From: Dokdonella immobilis
GTDB taxonomy: Bacteria; Pseudomonadota; Gammaproteobacteria; Xanthomonadales; Rhodanobacteraceae
Assembly (NCBI RefSeq): GCF_900115085.1
Contig: NZ_FOVF01000027.1
Span: 2,103-66,102, forward strand
Direction of reading: 5' to 3'
Length of the DNA: 64,000 nucleotides
Within the stretch, counting starts at the first letter, position 1. Each line of letters begins with the position of its first letter. Positions 14,717 to 24,959 of the stretch are shown here, in pieces. The position numbers and the translations under genes were made by a program. The notes beneath the pieces were generated by a model that was given only the letters and a program-made list of their open reading frames with translations, was not told the DNA's origin and ran no database searches.

Positions 14717-17494
14717 TCAGGTCGCGGGGTCGCGCAGGGTTCCGTCATCGGAACGGATTGACGCTCGCGCCGCTTGACCGGACCCTTCCTTGCGACCTTG
14801 ATGAAGCGTCGCCAGCGCGCGTCGGCACACGGCATGGATGCGTTCCGGCTCCGAGTCGGGATTCTTGCCGGCGTCGAGTCCCTTGACGCCCGACTCGAGC
14901 AGGGGCAAGGCCGCTTGCATGTTTCCGCGATGGAACAGGATCAGTCCATGCAAGGCTTCGACCATGTAGGTCCAATCCCTGTTTCCCTGCGCCGCCACGA
15001 GGACGTCCGCATCGATGCCGTCGACCAGGGCCTGCGCGGCATCGAGGTGTCCGAGCTCGGCCTCGGTTGCGGCCAGCGCGAACGCCGCGTCCTGGGTCTG
15101 CGGCGCGTTCGGTCCCTGGCTCTCGGCCAGCTTGCGGTGCGCTTCGGCGAAGCGCTCGCGCGCCTCCGCGACGTGGCCCGTTTCATAGAGGGCCCGGCCC
15201 CAGTTGACGAGCGAAACGAGGGTTTGTCCGTGATCGGGACCGAGCTTGTCGCGCACCATCTTGTAGACGCGTTCGCCGTAGACGAGGGCTCTTGGCCAGT
15301 CCGGAGTGCGGAATGCGACGCCGAATTGTTCGTTGACGAGACGCAAATGCTGCGAATGGTCGGTGCCGAGCCGCTCGACGATGACCGTCTCGGCCTCGTC
15401 GAGCATGGCGAACGCCTCTGCCGGGCGCTTCTGCAGGCTCGTGCTGCGGGCGAGCGCGACCTCGGCCATTGCAATCGCGATCGCGTTGTCGCCGGGACGC
15501 GCGCGTGCCTCGTCGATCAAGGCCTTGCCTTCGCGCTGCGCTGCGTCGAGGGCACCGGTCAATGTGTAGGCAAAGATCAGCTGGGTGCGCAGGCTGTCGC
15601 TCAGCATCGTATTGGCGGGAGCGAACTCACGCACCGCGGAGACGGCTGCCTCGAGGTCCGGAACCGCCAGCGCCATCTCGCCGCGGGTCAGGTTATAGCT
15701 GGCCGAGGGCGCCGCCACCAGATAGCGCGACTCCGCATCGGCCCGGGCTGCGAGCGCCTGCTTGAGCGTGGCAATCTCCGCGGCCGCTTCCTCGTGGCGG
15801 GAAAGCAGGGACAGCAGGCGGGCGAGGCGCGAACGCTGGCGCAGCGCGTCGCGCGAATTCGCACCGCCGGCGCCGGCATAGAGATCCATGGCGCGCCGGG
15901 TTTCGGCTTCCGCTTCGGCCCACAGGTCGATCGACTCGAACAGACCGCCGAGGCTCGCGCGAACCCCGGCCTCGGTCAGCGGCTGCCCGGTAAAGCGCGA
16001 ATCGAGCCGCGATCGGGCTGCGAGCAGCACGTCGCGCAATGAGGCCGAGGCGCCCTTGGCGAACACGCGCGGATTGGATCGACTGATCAGGTCTTCATTG
16101 AGGAAGGCGCTCAAGGCATTGGCGCGCTCGAGTTCGGCGCGGGCCTCGTTGCGGGCGTGCAGGGCGGCCTGCTGGAGGGCGAGTGCAACCGCCAGGCCGA
16201 TGCCGAGCGTGGCGATCAGGATGATGACGAACGGACGACGGGCCCGACTGCGGGCGAGGGCCTGCGCGGCAGCGCGCGCCTGCGCCGCGGCGTGCTCGGC
16301 ATCTTGCGCGTGCGCGCGCCGTGCCTCGAGCTGGCGCAGATGCGCGGCCAGCTCGACCGCGCTCGCGAAGCGGCATTCCGGATCGCCGTTCGTGGCGAGA
16401 TGGATGTCTTCGCGCAGGAGCGCATCGTCGATGTCCTTTTCCCATCCCGAGACCATCGGTCGACCGATGCGGTCCGACAGAAGCTGGTAGAGCAAGACGC
16501 CGAGCGCGAACACGTCGGAACGGGCGTTCGGTGGCTGCCCGGCGAACAGTTCCGGCGCCATGTACAACGGGGTTCCCGAGAGGAGGTTGGCGCCCTCATC
16601 GACGGTCATGCCGAGGCGCGTGATGCCGAGGGCCTCGAGTCGGTCGGGATCGAGCAGGCTTGCGTTGCCGAAATCGGTCAGGCGCACGAAAGGGCCGGAG
16701 TCGCGCGTCTCGACGAGAATGTTGGCGGGCTTGAGGTCCTTGTGCAGGACGCCGAGCGCATGCGCCTCGGCGACCGCGTCGGCGACCTGCAGGAACAGGG
16801 CGAGGCGCGCCGGGCCCTCGAGTGCCGACAGATTCCGCGAGGACCATTCGACCAGATTGGAGCCGCCATATTCGCATTCGAGGAAATACGGTGCGCTCTC
16901 GAAATTCCAGTCGAAGATGTCGACGAAGGCCTCTGGGTGGCGGGCGCTCTCCTGGAGCAGCCGCGACACCGTGACTTCGCGCTTGAGGTCGCGCAGGCGC
17001 TCGCCGTCGCTTGCAAACTTGTAGACGCGGCGTTCGAGGGTCTTGGCGTGCTCGGCCAGCCAGACCTCCGATCCCGGGCGCTCGCCAAGGCGTTGGCGCA
17101 GGAGGAAATTGTCGCGTCCCGGCACGCGATCGTCCGCGCGCAGGCTGCCGCGCTCGGTCGCATGGGTGCCGACCGCCACGCGCGCGACCGGCCCATCGAA
17201 TCGGTAGCCGATGCGTTGCTGGGTGGTCAGGTGCCGCGCATTGCGCTCGCCGAGCGCGCGCCTGAGCTTGTTGATCGCGTTCGGCAGCACCTTGTCGACG
17301 GTCACGCGACCGGCCCAGACGTGTTCGAGCAGTGCGTCCTTGCCGACGACCTCGCCGACGTGGCGCAACAGGTAGGCAAGGACCTCGAGCGCACGGGGCT
17401 CGACGTCGACCGGCAATCCGGCGACGCGCAGCTCGAAACGGGCTTCATCGAATTCGGCGCTGCCGAAACGATAGGTGTAGGCGGTTCCTTCCAC
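14717..17494 (-). CDS. Winged-helix / Ser-Thr kinase / TPR fusion protein
   Basis: 925 residues. Residues about 8-100 form an OmpR/CadC-type winged helix (Trans_reg_C; GLPVDVEPRALEVLAYLL... RIGYRF). Residues about 130-395 are a Hanks kinase with VYKF as the ATP-binding Lys, catalytic loop VLHKDLKPANIL and LTDFGNAS. One membrane segment follows (RPFVIILIATLGIGLAVAL, about 430-450). The remaining 470 residues are TPR-like helical repeats predicted to lie outside the cytoplasm. The layout suggests a membrane-bound sensor that phosphorylates targets and may also bind DNA. It is transcribed alone; no substrate is evident. Confidence 0.85.
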   Translation of the reverse strand: MEGTAYTYRFGSAEFDEARFELRVAGLPVDVEPRALEVLAYLLRHVGEVVGKDALLEHVWAGRVTVDKVLPNAINKLRRALGERNARHLTTQQRIGYRFDGPVARVAVGTHATERGSLRADDRVPGRDNFLLRQRLGERPGSEVWLAEHAKTLERRVYKFASDGERLRDLKREVTVSRLLQESARHPEAFVDIFDWNFESAPYFLECEYGGSNLVEWSSRNLSALEGPARLALFLQVADAVAEAHALGVLHKDLKPANILVETRDSGPFVRLTDFGNASLLDPDRLEALGITRLGMTVDEGANLLSGTPLYMAPELFAGQPPNARSDVFALGVLLYQLLSDRIGRPMVSGWEKDIDDALLREDIHLATNGDPECRFASAVELAAHLRQLEARRAHAQDAEHAAAQARAAAQALARSRARRPFVIILIATLGIGLAVALALQQAALHARNEARAELERANALSAFLNEDLISRSNPRVFAKGASASLRDVLLAARSRLDSRFTGQPLTEAGVRASLGGLFESIDLWAEAEAETRRAMDLYAGAGGANSRDALRQRSRLARLLSLLSRHEEAAAEIATLKQALAARADAESRYLVAAPSASYNLTRGEMALAVPDLEAAVSAVREFAPANTMLSDSLRTQLIFAYTLTGALDAAQREGKALIDEARARPGDNAIAIAMAEVALARSTSLQKRPAEAFAMLDEAETVIVERLGTDHSQHLRLVNEQFGVAFRTPDWPRALVYGERVYKMVRDKLGPDHGQTLVSLVNWGRALYETGHVAEARERFAEAHRKLAESQGPNAPQTQDAAFALAATEAELGHLDAAQALVDGIDADVLVAAQGNRDWTYMVEALHGLILFHRGNMQAALPLLESGVKGLDAGKNPDSEPERIHAVCRRALATLHQGRKEGSGQAARASIRSDDGTLRDPAT

Positions 17495-17764
17495 GTCGAG
17501 GTTCCGTTCGGAGGATTGCTCCCCCTCCCCAGGCGCGTCGATGCGACGGGGCTGGCGGGGCAGCGCAATCTACGACAGGTCTCGGAGGACGGCAATTGCA
17601 GCGGCTCGGCGGCGACGGGTCAGCTCGCCAACAAGTGATTGATCCGTAAGCCGATTCCGATCCGTTACCCAAGCGTTACCGAGGCGTGGACGGTTCCGCA
17701 GGCGGTTGTCGGTAGGCTAGCTCCATGCCGACCATCGCAGCACGACCGTGACCTTCCGAATCGC

Positions 17765-18565
17765 ATGTCCCGCCCGACCCACGCAACGCCAGCATCACCG
17801 GTTCGGGCCTCGGCATCGGGGTCGACCATGACCCCCGTCTGCCGCCCGCGCCGCGACGACGCTGGCGATACGCCGCACGGGTCTGTCGGCGTGCACGCAG
17901 CGGGGTCGGCCTCGGGGATCTGCCGCGAATTGCTGCCCCGTCCTGTCGTTGCTTTGCCGGAGGCGATCCTGGAGTGGCTGCGTCGCTTCGATGCGTGTGG
18001 CGAAGACGGCGCGGACGGGGCCGATCGACAATGCCAAGCGCCCACGATCCCGCACGGCGTGCGCATGGCGGCCGTGGAGCGCGTATCGGAGCATGACCTC
18101 AGGCAGATTCTTGCCGCGCTGCGCGCTCGCTTCGCTCCGGCCGGAACCGGGACACTCGTGCGTGGATCCGCCCGCATTCCGATGAGCATCGGTCGGCGCA
18201 CGCACCTGGTGTCGCGCGATTCGATCGATGCCGTGATCGCCCAGCGCAACTACGTCGACGTGCATGCGGGCGGGCGCACCTACACGCTGCGCAGTTCCCT
18301 GTACTCGTTCGAACGCAGGCTCGATCCGGACCGGTTCCTGCGCGTGCACCGGTCGACGATCGTGCGGATCGGCGCGATCGATGAGATCGGTACGCTCGGC
18401 TCCGGTCGCTGCCGCATCGTCCTCCAGGGCGGCCTGTCGTTGAGCAGCGCTCGACGCTATCGAGCGCGTCTGCTCGAGCTGCTGGACGAGGAGCGCGGGG
18501 TGCGGGGCGCTGGAAGCGCGGCACAGACAGATTTCAAGACCCACGGCGGAGCGTTCAATCGATGA
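17765..18565 (+). CDS. LytTR-type DNA-binding regulator without receiver domain
   Basis: 266 residues from the ATG at 17765; other in-frame ATGs (17639, 17828) are possible and none has a strong ribosome site. The last 110 residues are a LytTR domain: IDAVIAQRNYVDVHAGG, YTLRSSLYSFERRL, FLRVHRSTIVRI. The N-terminal 130 residues are Pro/Arg/Ala-rich and contain no recognisable response-regulator receiver. A short segment (VERVSEHDLRQILAALRAR) resembles the end of a receiver plus linker, so the protein may derive from a truncated LytTR response regulator. Its stop overlaps the start of the FG-GAP gene (ATGA), so the two are translationally coupled. Confidence 0.72.
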   Translation: MSRPTHATPASPVRASASGSTMTPVCRPRRDDAGDTPHGSVGVHAAGSASGICRELLPRPVVALPEAILEWLRRFDACGEDGADGADRQCQAPTIPHGVRMAAVERVSEHDLRQILAALRARFAPAGTGTLVRGSARIPMSIGRRTHLVSRDSIDAVIAQRNYVDVHAGGRTYTLRSSLYSFERRLDPDRFLRVHRSTIVRIGAIDEIGTLGSGRCRIVLQGGLSLSSARRYRARLLELLDEERGVRGAGSAAQTDFKTHGGAFNR

Positions 18566-19845
18566 GGATCCTTCGACACCACGGGCCGGCCCTGATGCTG
18601 GCCGTCCTTTCCTTCCACGCACAGGCCTTCGACGTGCCTGAACGCATCGTCGCACCGGCGCCGGAAGTCGGCACGGTCGCCCCGAACGCGTTCGGCGCCG
18701 CGATCGCGGCCAGCGGACCCTGGCTCGCCATCGGTGCGCCGCAGGAGGATCTGCCGGGCGTCGTCGACGCCGGTGTCGTCTACCTGTACCAGTGGGTCGA
18801 CGGAACCTACCTCGAGCGGGTCCGGCTCGGCGCCGCCGATGCGGCCTCGGGCGACGGGTTCGGCAGCGCCGTCGCGATCTCGGGCGACACGGTCGTCATC
18901 GGCGCACCCACCGACAACCTCAACGCCGGCTCCGGCGCGGGATCGGTCTACGTCTTCGAACGCAACGATGCGAACTGGGACCAGCGCATCAAGCTCACCC
19001 AGCCCGGCGCCGCGACCGCCGACCTGTTCGGAAGCGCGGTCGCGATTTCGGGTGATGCCATCGTGGTGGGCTCGCCCGGCGACGACATCACCGGCCTCGG
19101 CGCGGACGTCGGCTCGGCCCATCTGTTCCAGCGCGTCGGCGGCGTCTGGACCCATACCGCGCGGCTGCTCGCTAGCGATGCGGGTTCATTGGTGCGCTTC
19201 GGACAGGCAACCGCAATCTCGGGAAACCTCGTCGTGGTCGGTTCGCGACAGGCCGATGCCAGCGCCGGTGCGGTCTACGCGTACTCGTTCAATTCGAGCT
19301 CCGCGCAATTCGAGCAGCGCCTGGTCGCCGACGACCGCCAGCCCGGCGATGAGTTCGGGAGTGCACTGGCCATGGATGGCAACCAATTGCTGATCGGCGC
19401 GCGAAGCCGCGATACCGCGCAAGCGCAGGATTCGGGCGCCGCCTACGTGTTCGCGTGGTCAGGCACGCAATGGTTGCAGCAGGCCAGGCTCGAATCGCCG
19501 GCGCCGCAGGCCGGCGAGCGCTTCGGATACGCCGTGGCCCTGCTCGATGGCTTTGCCCTGGTCGGTGCACCTTACGCGCAGGTGGGTGGCACCTGCTGCG
19601 AGCAGGGCAGGGCGCGCCTCTTCCTCGGTTCGACGAGCGCCTGGCGTCATCTTCGCCTGCTCTCGATTGGCGACGCGGCGCCGTTCGACACGACCGCATT
19701 CTCGGTGGCGCTCGCCCAGACCGGCGTCTTCGCCGGTGCGCCCGGTTCGAACGATCCGGTCAGCGGCACGGACGCGACCGGCAGTGCGGTCCGCTTCGAG
19801 CGCTCGTTGTCGCTGTTCAAGGATGGCTTCGAGCCGAACCCCTGA
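18562..19845 (+). CDS. Secreted FG-GAP repeat protein
   Basis: 427 residues. The signal peptide is about 1-22 (LMLAVLSFHAQA). At least six repeats of the FG-GAP type follow, with the pattern FGSAVAISGD-x-VVIGAP...GSVYVF, which build an integrin-like beta-propeller. The C-terminus reads SLFKDGFEPNP, the F-x-D-G-F-E tail shared with other secreted proteins here. Start codon overlaps the stop of the LytTR regulator. It is probably exported and surface-associated; the ligand is unknown. Confidence 0.8.
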   Translation: MRILRHHGPALMLAVLSFHAQAFDVPERIVAPAPEVGTVAPNAFGAAIAASGPWLAIGAPQEDLPGVVDAGVVYLYQWVDGTYLERVRLGAADAASGDGFGSAVAISGDTVVIGAPTDNLNAGSGAGSVYVFERNDANWDQRIKLTQPGAATADLFGSAVAISGDAIVVGSPGDDITGLGADVGSAHLFQRVGGVWTHTARLLASDAGSLVRFGQATAISGNLVVVGSRQADASAGAVYAYSFNSSSAQFEQRLVADDRQPGDEFGSALAMDGNQLLIGARSRDTAQAQDSGAAYVFAWSGTQWLQQARLESPAPQAGERFGYAVALLDGFALVGAPYAQVGGTCCEQGRARLFLGSTSAWRHLRLLSIGDAAPFDTTAFSVALAQTGVFAGAPGSNDPVSGTDATGSAVRFERSLSLFKDGFEPNP

Positions 19846-20052
19846 AACGGCCATGTCGATTATCGGGCCTCCTGGCGGAGCCACATCCTTTCATCCCGTA
19901 TGCTTCGATGCCGGTTCGCCGGCGCCGGCCGACCGGTTTGGGGCATGCGCTGGCAGGCGACGCAAACGGCCTGTCGCGCGTCCGTACGACGAACGCGCTT
20001 CCGGTTTTCGCGCGAGTCAGCCGTCTTCCCATCTTCCGGAGCGGATCCATCC

Positions 20053-21009
20053 ATGACCTTGATTCCCGCCTTGATCGCGTCGGCCGCCATGGCCGTTGCT
20101 CCGCCCGACTGGATCGTCGCGCAGGGCAGCGGCACGTGTTCGGCCACCGATGTCGACTTCTCCGATGCGCGCCACGGGCTCGCCTCGTGTGCATTCAGCG
20201 ATGCGATGAAAACCAGCGACGGCGGCCTGACCTGGGCGGTCTTCCCGACCGGGCTCCAGCAGTCCCTCGTGTTTGCCCATGCGGCGTCGACCAGCGAGCT
20301 TTACCTGGCCCGGCTCGGGCTCTACCGCAGCAGCAACGGTGGATCGACCTGGGCGGAAGTCGGCAACCTCAGCGCCAACTTCGGCAGCGTCTTCGATGTG
20401 CATTTCGACGGTAGCCGGCGCGTCGCGCTGCAGGGTGGCAACATCCTCTACAGCACCAATGCGGGGGCGAACTGGCAGACCGGCTTCCCGGCCCAGACCG
20501 ATGTCTATCTCGACGAACTGCATTTTCCGACCTCGACGACCGGATTCGCCTCCGGCGGCATCACGACCGAGCAGGGCAGCATTGGCAGCGTGCTGCGTAC
20601 GACCGACGCCGGAGCGCACTGGACCTTGCTCGCGTTCACGCACGGCCAGATCACCGCAGCCGACTTTCGCGATGCGACCCACGGCATCGTCTCGACGCTG
20701 TCCGCGGCCGTCTATTCGACGGCCGACGCGGGCGCTTCCTGGCAAACCCTGGCGACCCTTCCCGACAACGCCTATCTGACCGACCTCGGCCAGCGTAGCG
20801 ACACCCACTGGTACGGCGTGGCGACCAACGGCTGTGTCTACGAGACCTTCGACGCAGGGGCGCACTGGACTGCAAGTGTGTGTGATCCATCCGCGCGCGC
20901 ACTTGTCGCCCTCACCCTGGGCGGGGGACCAGCCGTCGCGGTCGGCAGTGACGGTCTCGTGCTTTATGAAAACCGCATCCTCGAGGCCGGGTTCGAAGCC
21001 GTGCCTTGA
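20053..21009 (+). CDS. Secreted BNR/Ycf48-like beta-propeller protein
   Basis: 318 residues. A short signal peptide (about 1-17) is followed by repeats of the S-x-D-G/A-G-x-x-W type: TSDGGLTW, SSNGGSTW, STNAGANW, TTDAGAHW, STADAGASW, TFDAGAHW. These are Asp-box/BNR motifs of a beta-propeller similar to Ycf48-like or sortilin-type proteins. The C-terminus ILEAGFEAVP is a degenerate F-x-D-G-F-E tail. Nothing indicates an enzymatic site. It lies between an FG-GAP protein and a second, larger BNR protein. Confidence 0.75.
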   Translation: MTLIPALIASAAMAVAPPDWIVAQGSGTCSATDVDFSDARHGLASCAFSDAMKTSDGGLTWAVFPTGLQQSLVFAHAASTSELYLARLGLYRSSNGGSTWAEVGNLSANFGSVFDVHFDGSRRVALQGGNILYSTNAGANWQTGFPAQTDVYLDELHFPTSTTGFASGGITTEQGSIGSVLRTTDAGAHWTLLAFTHGQITAADFRDATHGIVSTLSAAVYSTADAGASWQTLATLPDNAYLTDLGQRSDTHWYGVATNGCVYETFDAGAHWTASVCDPSARALVALTLGGGPAVAVGSDGLVLYENRILEAGFEAVP

Positions 21010-21276
21010 ACGCAGGGCCCGGCAGCCCGTCCGACCGTCCCTGGTCGGCTGGGGCGCGCGTCCCATCCTGCCCCGTCCGGCGTGGCGTGATCCCGCCTCG
21101 ATCGCCCCGCCATGACAAGACGGACGGCATGTCGGGCGAGCAGATAGCCACGGCGTCGCGTTGATGCATGTCGATCGGACGCCGCTCGTTCGCCGGGCGG
21201 ATAGGCCATGCGACACAGGCACGAGGCCGCCAGGCTCGTCTATGCTTGGGCTTCGTCGAGTAGGGGAGAGCCGAAC

Positions 21277-24200
21277 ATGTCGATTGCGCGCTTGCGTGCC
21301 CTGTTGCCGTTGCTGTTGATCCTTGTCCTTGTTGGCCAGGCCGTCATGCCTGCGGCCGCCGCCGCGCCGTCGAAGAAGGAAGCCGGGCCGATGCAGGCCG
21401 ATACGTTCGCCGGTCTCGCCCTGCGCGGCATCGGGCCGGCCATGATCTCGGGCCGCATCGCCGACCTGACAGTCAATCCGAAGGACAAGTCGATCTGGTA
21501 CGTCGCCGCTGCCACGGGCGGACTGTGGAAGACGAGCAACGCCGGCACGACCTGGAGTCCGATCTTCGACGACCAGGGTTCCTATTCGCTCGGCTGCGTC
21601 ACCCTCGATCCGAACAACCCGCTCGTGGTCTGGGTCGGCAGCGGCGAGAACAACACGCAGCGCAGCGTCTCCTACGGTGACGGCGTCTACAAGTCGCTCG
21701 ACGGCGGCACGACCTGGACCAACATGGGTCTGAAGACCTCCGAACACATCTCGATGATCGTGGTCGATCCGCGCGATTCGAACGTGGTCTGGGTCGCCGC
21801 GCAGGGGCCGCTGTGGTCCTCCGGCGGCGAGCGCGGCCTGTACGTCACGCGCGACGGCGGCGCGACCTGGAGCAAGGCGTTCGAAACATCACCCGACACC
21901 GGCGTGACCGAAGTGCACCTGGATCCGCGCAATCCGGACGTCATGTACGCGACCACCTACCAGCGTCGCCGGCATGTCTGGACCGTGATCAATGGCGGAC
22001 CGGAATCGGGCCTGCGCAAATCCACCGATGGCGGCAAGAGCTGGCGCACGATCACGAATGGACTGCCCAAGGGCGACATCGGCCGCATCGGCCTGGCCAT
22101 CGCGCCGGCCGCTCCCGACACGATCTACGCGGTCATGGATGCGGCCGGCAAGGACAGCGGTACCTATCGCTCGACCGACGCCGGCGAGAACTGGGAAAAG
22201 CGTTCCGACTACAAGCCGACCACCGGCCAGTACTACAACAAGCTGTTCGCCGATCCGAAGGTGGTCGATCGCTTCTACGCGATGGACACCTGGATGCATG
22301 TCAGCGAGGACGGCGGCAAGAGCGCCCATCGCGTCGGCGAGAAGCACAAGCACGTCGACAACCACGTGCTCTGGATCGATCCCGACGACACCGACCACCT
22401 GCTCGCCGGTTGCGATGGCGGCGTCTACGAGAGCTTCGATCGCGGCGCCACCTGGCGCTGGTTCCGCAACCTGCCGCTGTCGCAGTTCTACAAGGTCGGC
22501 CTCGACAATGCGACGCCGTTCTATACGATCTACGGCGGCACCCAAGACAACAATTCGGTCGGTGGCCCCTCGCGCACGCGCACGGCCCATGGCATCGTCA
22601 ATTCCGACTGGTTCATCACCCTCGAGGGCGACGGCTTCCAGACCGTGGTCGACCCGACCGATGCCAATATCGTCTACTCGCAAGCCCAGCACGCCGTGCT
22701 CGTTCGCTACGACCGACGCACCGGCGAAACGGTCGATATCCAGCCGCAGGCCGATCTCGGCGACGCGCCGCTGCGCTGGAACTGGGATTCACCGCTGATC
22801 ATCAGCCCGCACCAGCACACACGTCTCTACTTCGCCGCGCAGCGCCTGTTCCGCAGCGACGATCGCGGCAATTCGTGGCGCCCGGTCAGTCCCGACCTGA
22901 CCCGCCAGATCGACCGCAACACGCTGCCGATCATGGGGCGTGTCTGGAGCGTCGATGCGGTGGCCAAGAACACCTCGACCTCGTTCTACGGCAACATCGT
23001 CGCGCTCTCGGAAAGCAGCCAGGTCGAAGGGCAACTGGCCATCGGCACCGATGACGGCCTGATCCAGATTTCGAGCGATGGCGGCGGAAGCTGGCGGCGT
23101 CTCGATCGCTTCCCGGGCGTGCCCGAACGCAGCTACGTCTCGCGCGTGCTGTTCTCGCCGCACGATGCGAACACGCTGTACGCCGCGTTCGACAACCACA
23201 AGCAGGGCGACTTCAAACCCTACCTGCTGCGCAGCACCGACCTCGGCCGCAGCTGGACCGCGATCACCGGTGGACTGCCCGAGCGTGGCACCGTGTATTC
23301 GCTGGTCGAGGATCCGGTCAAGCCGGGCCTGTTGTTCGCGGGCACCGAATTCGGTCTGTACTTCTCGCCCGACCAGGGCCGGCGCTGGATCCAGCTCAAG
23401 GGCGGCATGCCGACCATCCAGGTCCGCGACCTGGCCATCCAGCAGCGCGAAGGCGATCTCGTCGCGGCGACTTTCGGGCGCGGCTTCTACGTGCTCGACG
23501 ACTATTCGCCGCTGCGCGCGATCGACGATGCGGCACTGGCGCAGAAGGCGCTGCTGTTCCCGGTCAAGCGCGCCTTCACCTACGCGCAGAGCACGCCGTT
23601 CGGCGGCGCCGGCAAGGGCTTCAACGGCGATCAGTTCTTCACCGCGCCGAATCCGCCGATGGGTGCCGTGTTCACCTATTACCTGAAGGATGCATTGAAG
23701 TCGCGTGCCAAGACGCGCCAGGATGCCGAAAAGGAACGTGCGAAGAAGGGCGAGGACACGCCTTATCCCTCGTGGGACGAACTCGAGCGCGAAGCGCGCG
23801 AGGAAGCGCCGGTCATGGTCTTCACGGTCAGCGATGCCGATGGCCAGGTCGTGCGCCGCATCGAGGCCCCGGCCAAGGCCGGCCTGCAGCGCGTGGCCTG
23901 GGACCTGCGCTATCCGGCGGCGGTGCCGACCGACCTCGCCCCGGGCGAACGCGACCCCTGGGATCCGGAACCGGTCGGGCCGCTGGTCGCGCCGGGCCGG
24001 TATCAGGTGAGCATGGCTGCGCGTATCGATGGCGCCCTCGTGCCGATGGGTGAGACGCAGACCTTCGATGCCGCTCCACTCGGCGGCGATTCGCTGCCGC
24101 CGGCCGATCGCGAGGCCCTGCTCGCGTTCCAGCGCCAGACCGGTCAGCTGCAGCGCGCCGCGCTCGGCGCGGTTGCCGCAGCCGGCGAAGCGCAGAAGCG

Positions 24201-24576
24201 CATCGATCATCTGAAGAAGGCGCTCAACGACACGCCGGCCGCTGCGCCGGCCCTGGCCGGGCGCCTGCGCGCCATCGAAGGGCGTCTGAAGGACCTGCAG
24301 GTCGCACTGAGCGGTGATCGCGTGCGCGCACGCGCTGGAGAGCCGACCCCGCCGGCGATCGTCGATCGCATCAACCAGGTCGTCTACGGGCACTGGTACT
24401 CGACCGCCGACGCCACCGCGACGCATCACCGCAATTACGAAATCGCCGCCCAGCAGTTCGCGCCGGTACTCGCGCAGTTGCGCAGCCTGATCCTCGGTGA
24501 CCTGGCCACGCTCGAGAACGAAGCCGATGCGGCCGGCGCGCCGTGGACGCCGGGTCGCGTGCCGGACTGGAAGTAG
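21277..24576 (+). CDS. Large secreted BNR/sortilin-like propeller protein
   Basis: 1099 residues from the ATG at 21277 (GGGGAGAG upstream). The signal peptide is about 1-34. Residues about 40-750 carry many Asp-box repeats (TSNAGTTW, SLDGGTTW, TRDGGATW, STDGGKSW, SDDRGNSW, SSDGGGSW, STDLGRSW), enough for two propellers of the VPS10/sortilin type. From about 770 the sequence changes to a charged region (AKTRQDAEKERAKKG) and then an FlgD-like Ig segment (MVFTVSDADGQVVRRI...AGLQRVAWDLR), ending in helices. Proteins of this type in Bacteroidetes and xanthomonads are described as glycosyl-hydrolase-like, but no catalytic residues are visible. Periplasmic or extracellular. Confidence 0.82.
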   Translation: MSIARLRALLPLLLILVLVGQAVMPAAAAAPSKKEAGPMQADTFAGLALRGIGPAMISGRIADLTVNPKDKSIWYVAAATGGLWKTSNAGTTWSPIFDDQGSYSLGCVTLDPNNPLVVWVGSGENNTQRSVSYGDGVYKSLDGGTTWTNMGLKTSEHISMIVVDPRDSNVVWVAAQGPLWSSGGERGLYVTRDGGATWSKAFETSPDTGVTEVHLDPRNPDVMYATTYQRRRHVWTVINGGPESGLRKSTDGGKSWRTITNGLPKGDIGRIGLAIAPAAPDTIYAVMDAAGKDSGTYRSTDAGENWEKRSDYKPTTGQYYNKLFADPKVVDRFYAMDTWMHVSEDGGKSAHRVGEKHKHVDNHVLWIDPDDTDHLLAGCDGGVYESFDRGATWRWFRNLPLSQFYKVGLDNATPFYTIYGGTQDNNSVGGPSRTRTAHGIVNSDWFITLEGDGFQTVVDPTDANIVYSQAQHAVLVRYDRRTGETVDIQPQADLGDAPLRWNWDSPLIISPHQHTRLYFAAQRLFRSDDRGNSWRPVSPDLTRQIDRNTLPIMGRVWSVDAVAKNTSTSFYGNIVALSESSQVEGQLAIGTDDGLIQISSDGGGSWRRLDRFPGVPERSYVSRVLFSPHDANTLYAAFDNHKQGDFKPYLLRSTDLGRSWTAITGGLPERGTVYSLVEDPVKPGLLFAGTEFGLYFSPDQGRRWIQLKGGMPTIQVRDLAIQQREGDLVAATFGRGFYVLDDYSPLRAIDDAALAQKALLFPVKRAFTYAQSTPFGGAGKGFNGDQFFTAPNPPMGAVFTYYLKDALKSRAKTRQDAEKERAKKGEDTPYPSWDELEREAREEAPVMVFTVSDADGQVVRRIEAPAKAGLQRVAWDLRYPAAVPTDLAPGERDPWDPEPVGPLVAPGRYQVSMAARIDGALVPMGETQTFDAAPLGGDSLPPADREALLAFQRQTGQLQRAALGAVAAAGEAQKRIDHLKKALNDTPAAAPALAGRLRAIEGRLKDLQVALSGDRVRARAGEPTPPAIVDRINQVVYGHWYSTADATATHHRNYEIAAQQFAPVLAQLRSLILGDLATLENEADAAGAPWTPGRVPDWK

Positions 24577-24959
24577 GCCACTGAAATTCTGTCCCGACCC
24601 ATGTCGGGCATTCGGAAATTCCGGCCATGGATGGCCCGATTTCTTGCGGCCGGCCCGGGAATCGTCGCGCGGCACCCGCTCGGCATGGGCGGACGCGATT
24701 CGGGACGCACTGTGCCGATGCGGCGAGGTCAGTCCTCGCGCGCCGCGCCAGCCGCAACCACGGTCGCGCCGCCCGACCTGCCTTGATCTGCTGATTCGAT
24801 ATCGGCAGTCCTGAGCATGGAGCGACCGCTTGACGATGATTTGCGCGAGTCCTGATCGAACGGACGATTCCTTTCCGAGTATCCGGAATATGGAAGCGAT
24901 CGGCAGCCCACTGCCGGCCGGGCTTCCCGATCGGATCAGTCTCGGTTGGAGGTCGCGTC
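24577..24959. other. Intergenic region upstream of the acyltransferase gene
   Basis: 383 bases. A hairpin (CCCGAC/GTCGGG with a 4-base loop, 24593-24608) follows the BNR gene and may end its transcript. The rest contains no credible gene and must hold the promoter of the acyltransferase gene, whose GGAGG site lies 7 bases before the ATG at 24960. No promoter boxes can be assigned with confidence. Confidence 0.4.
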
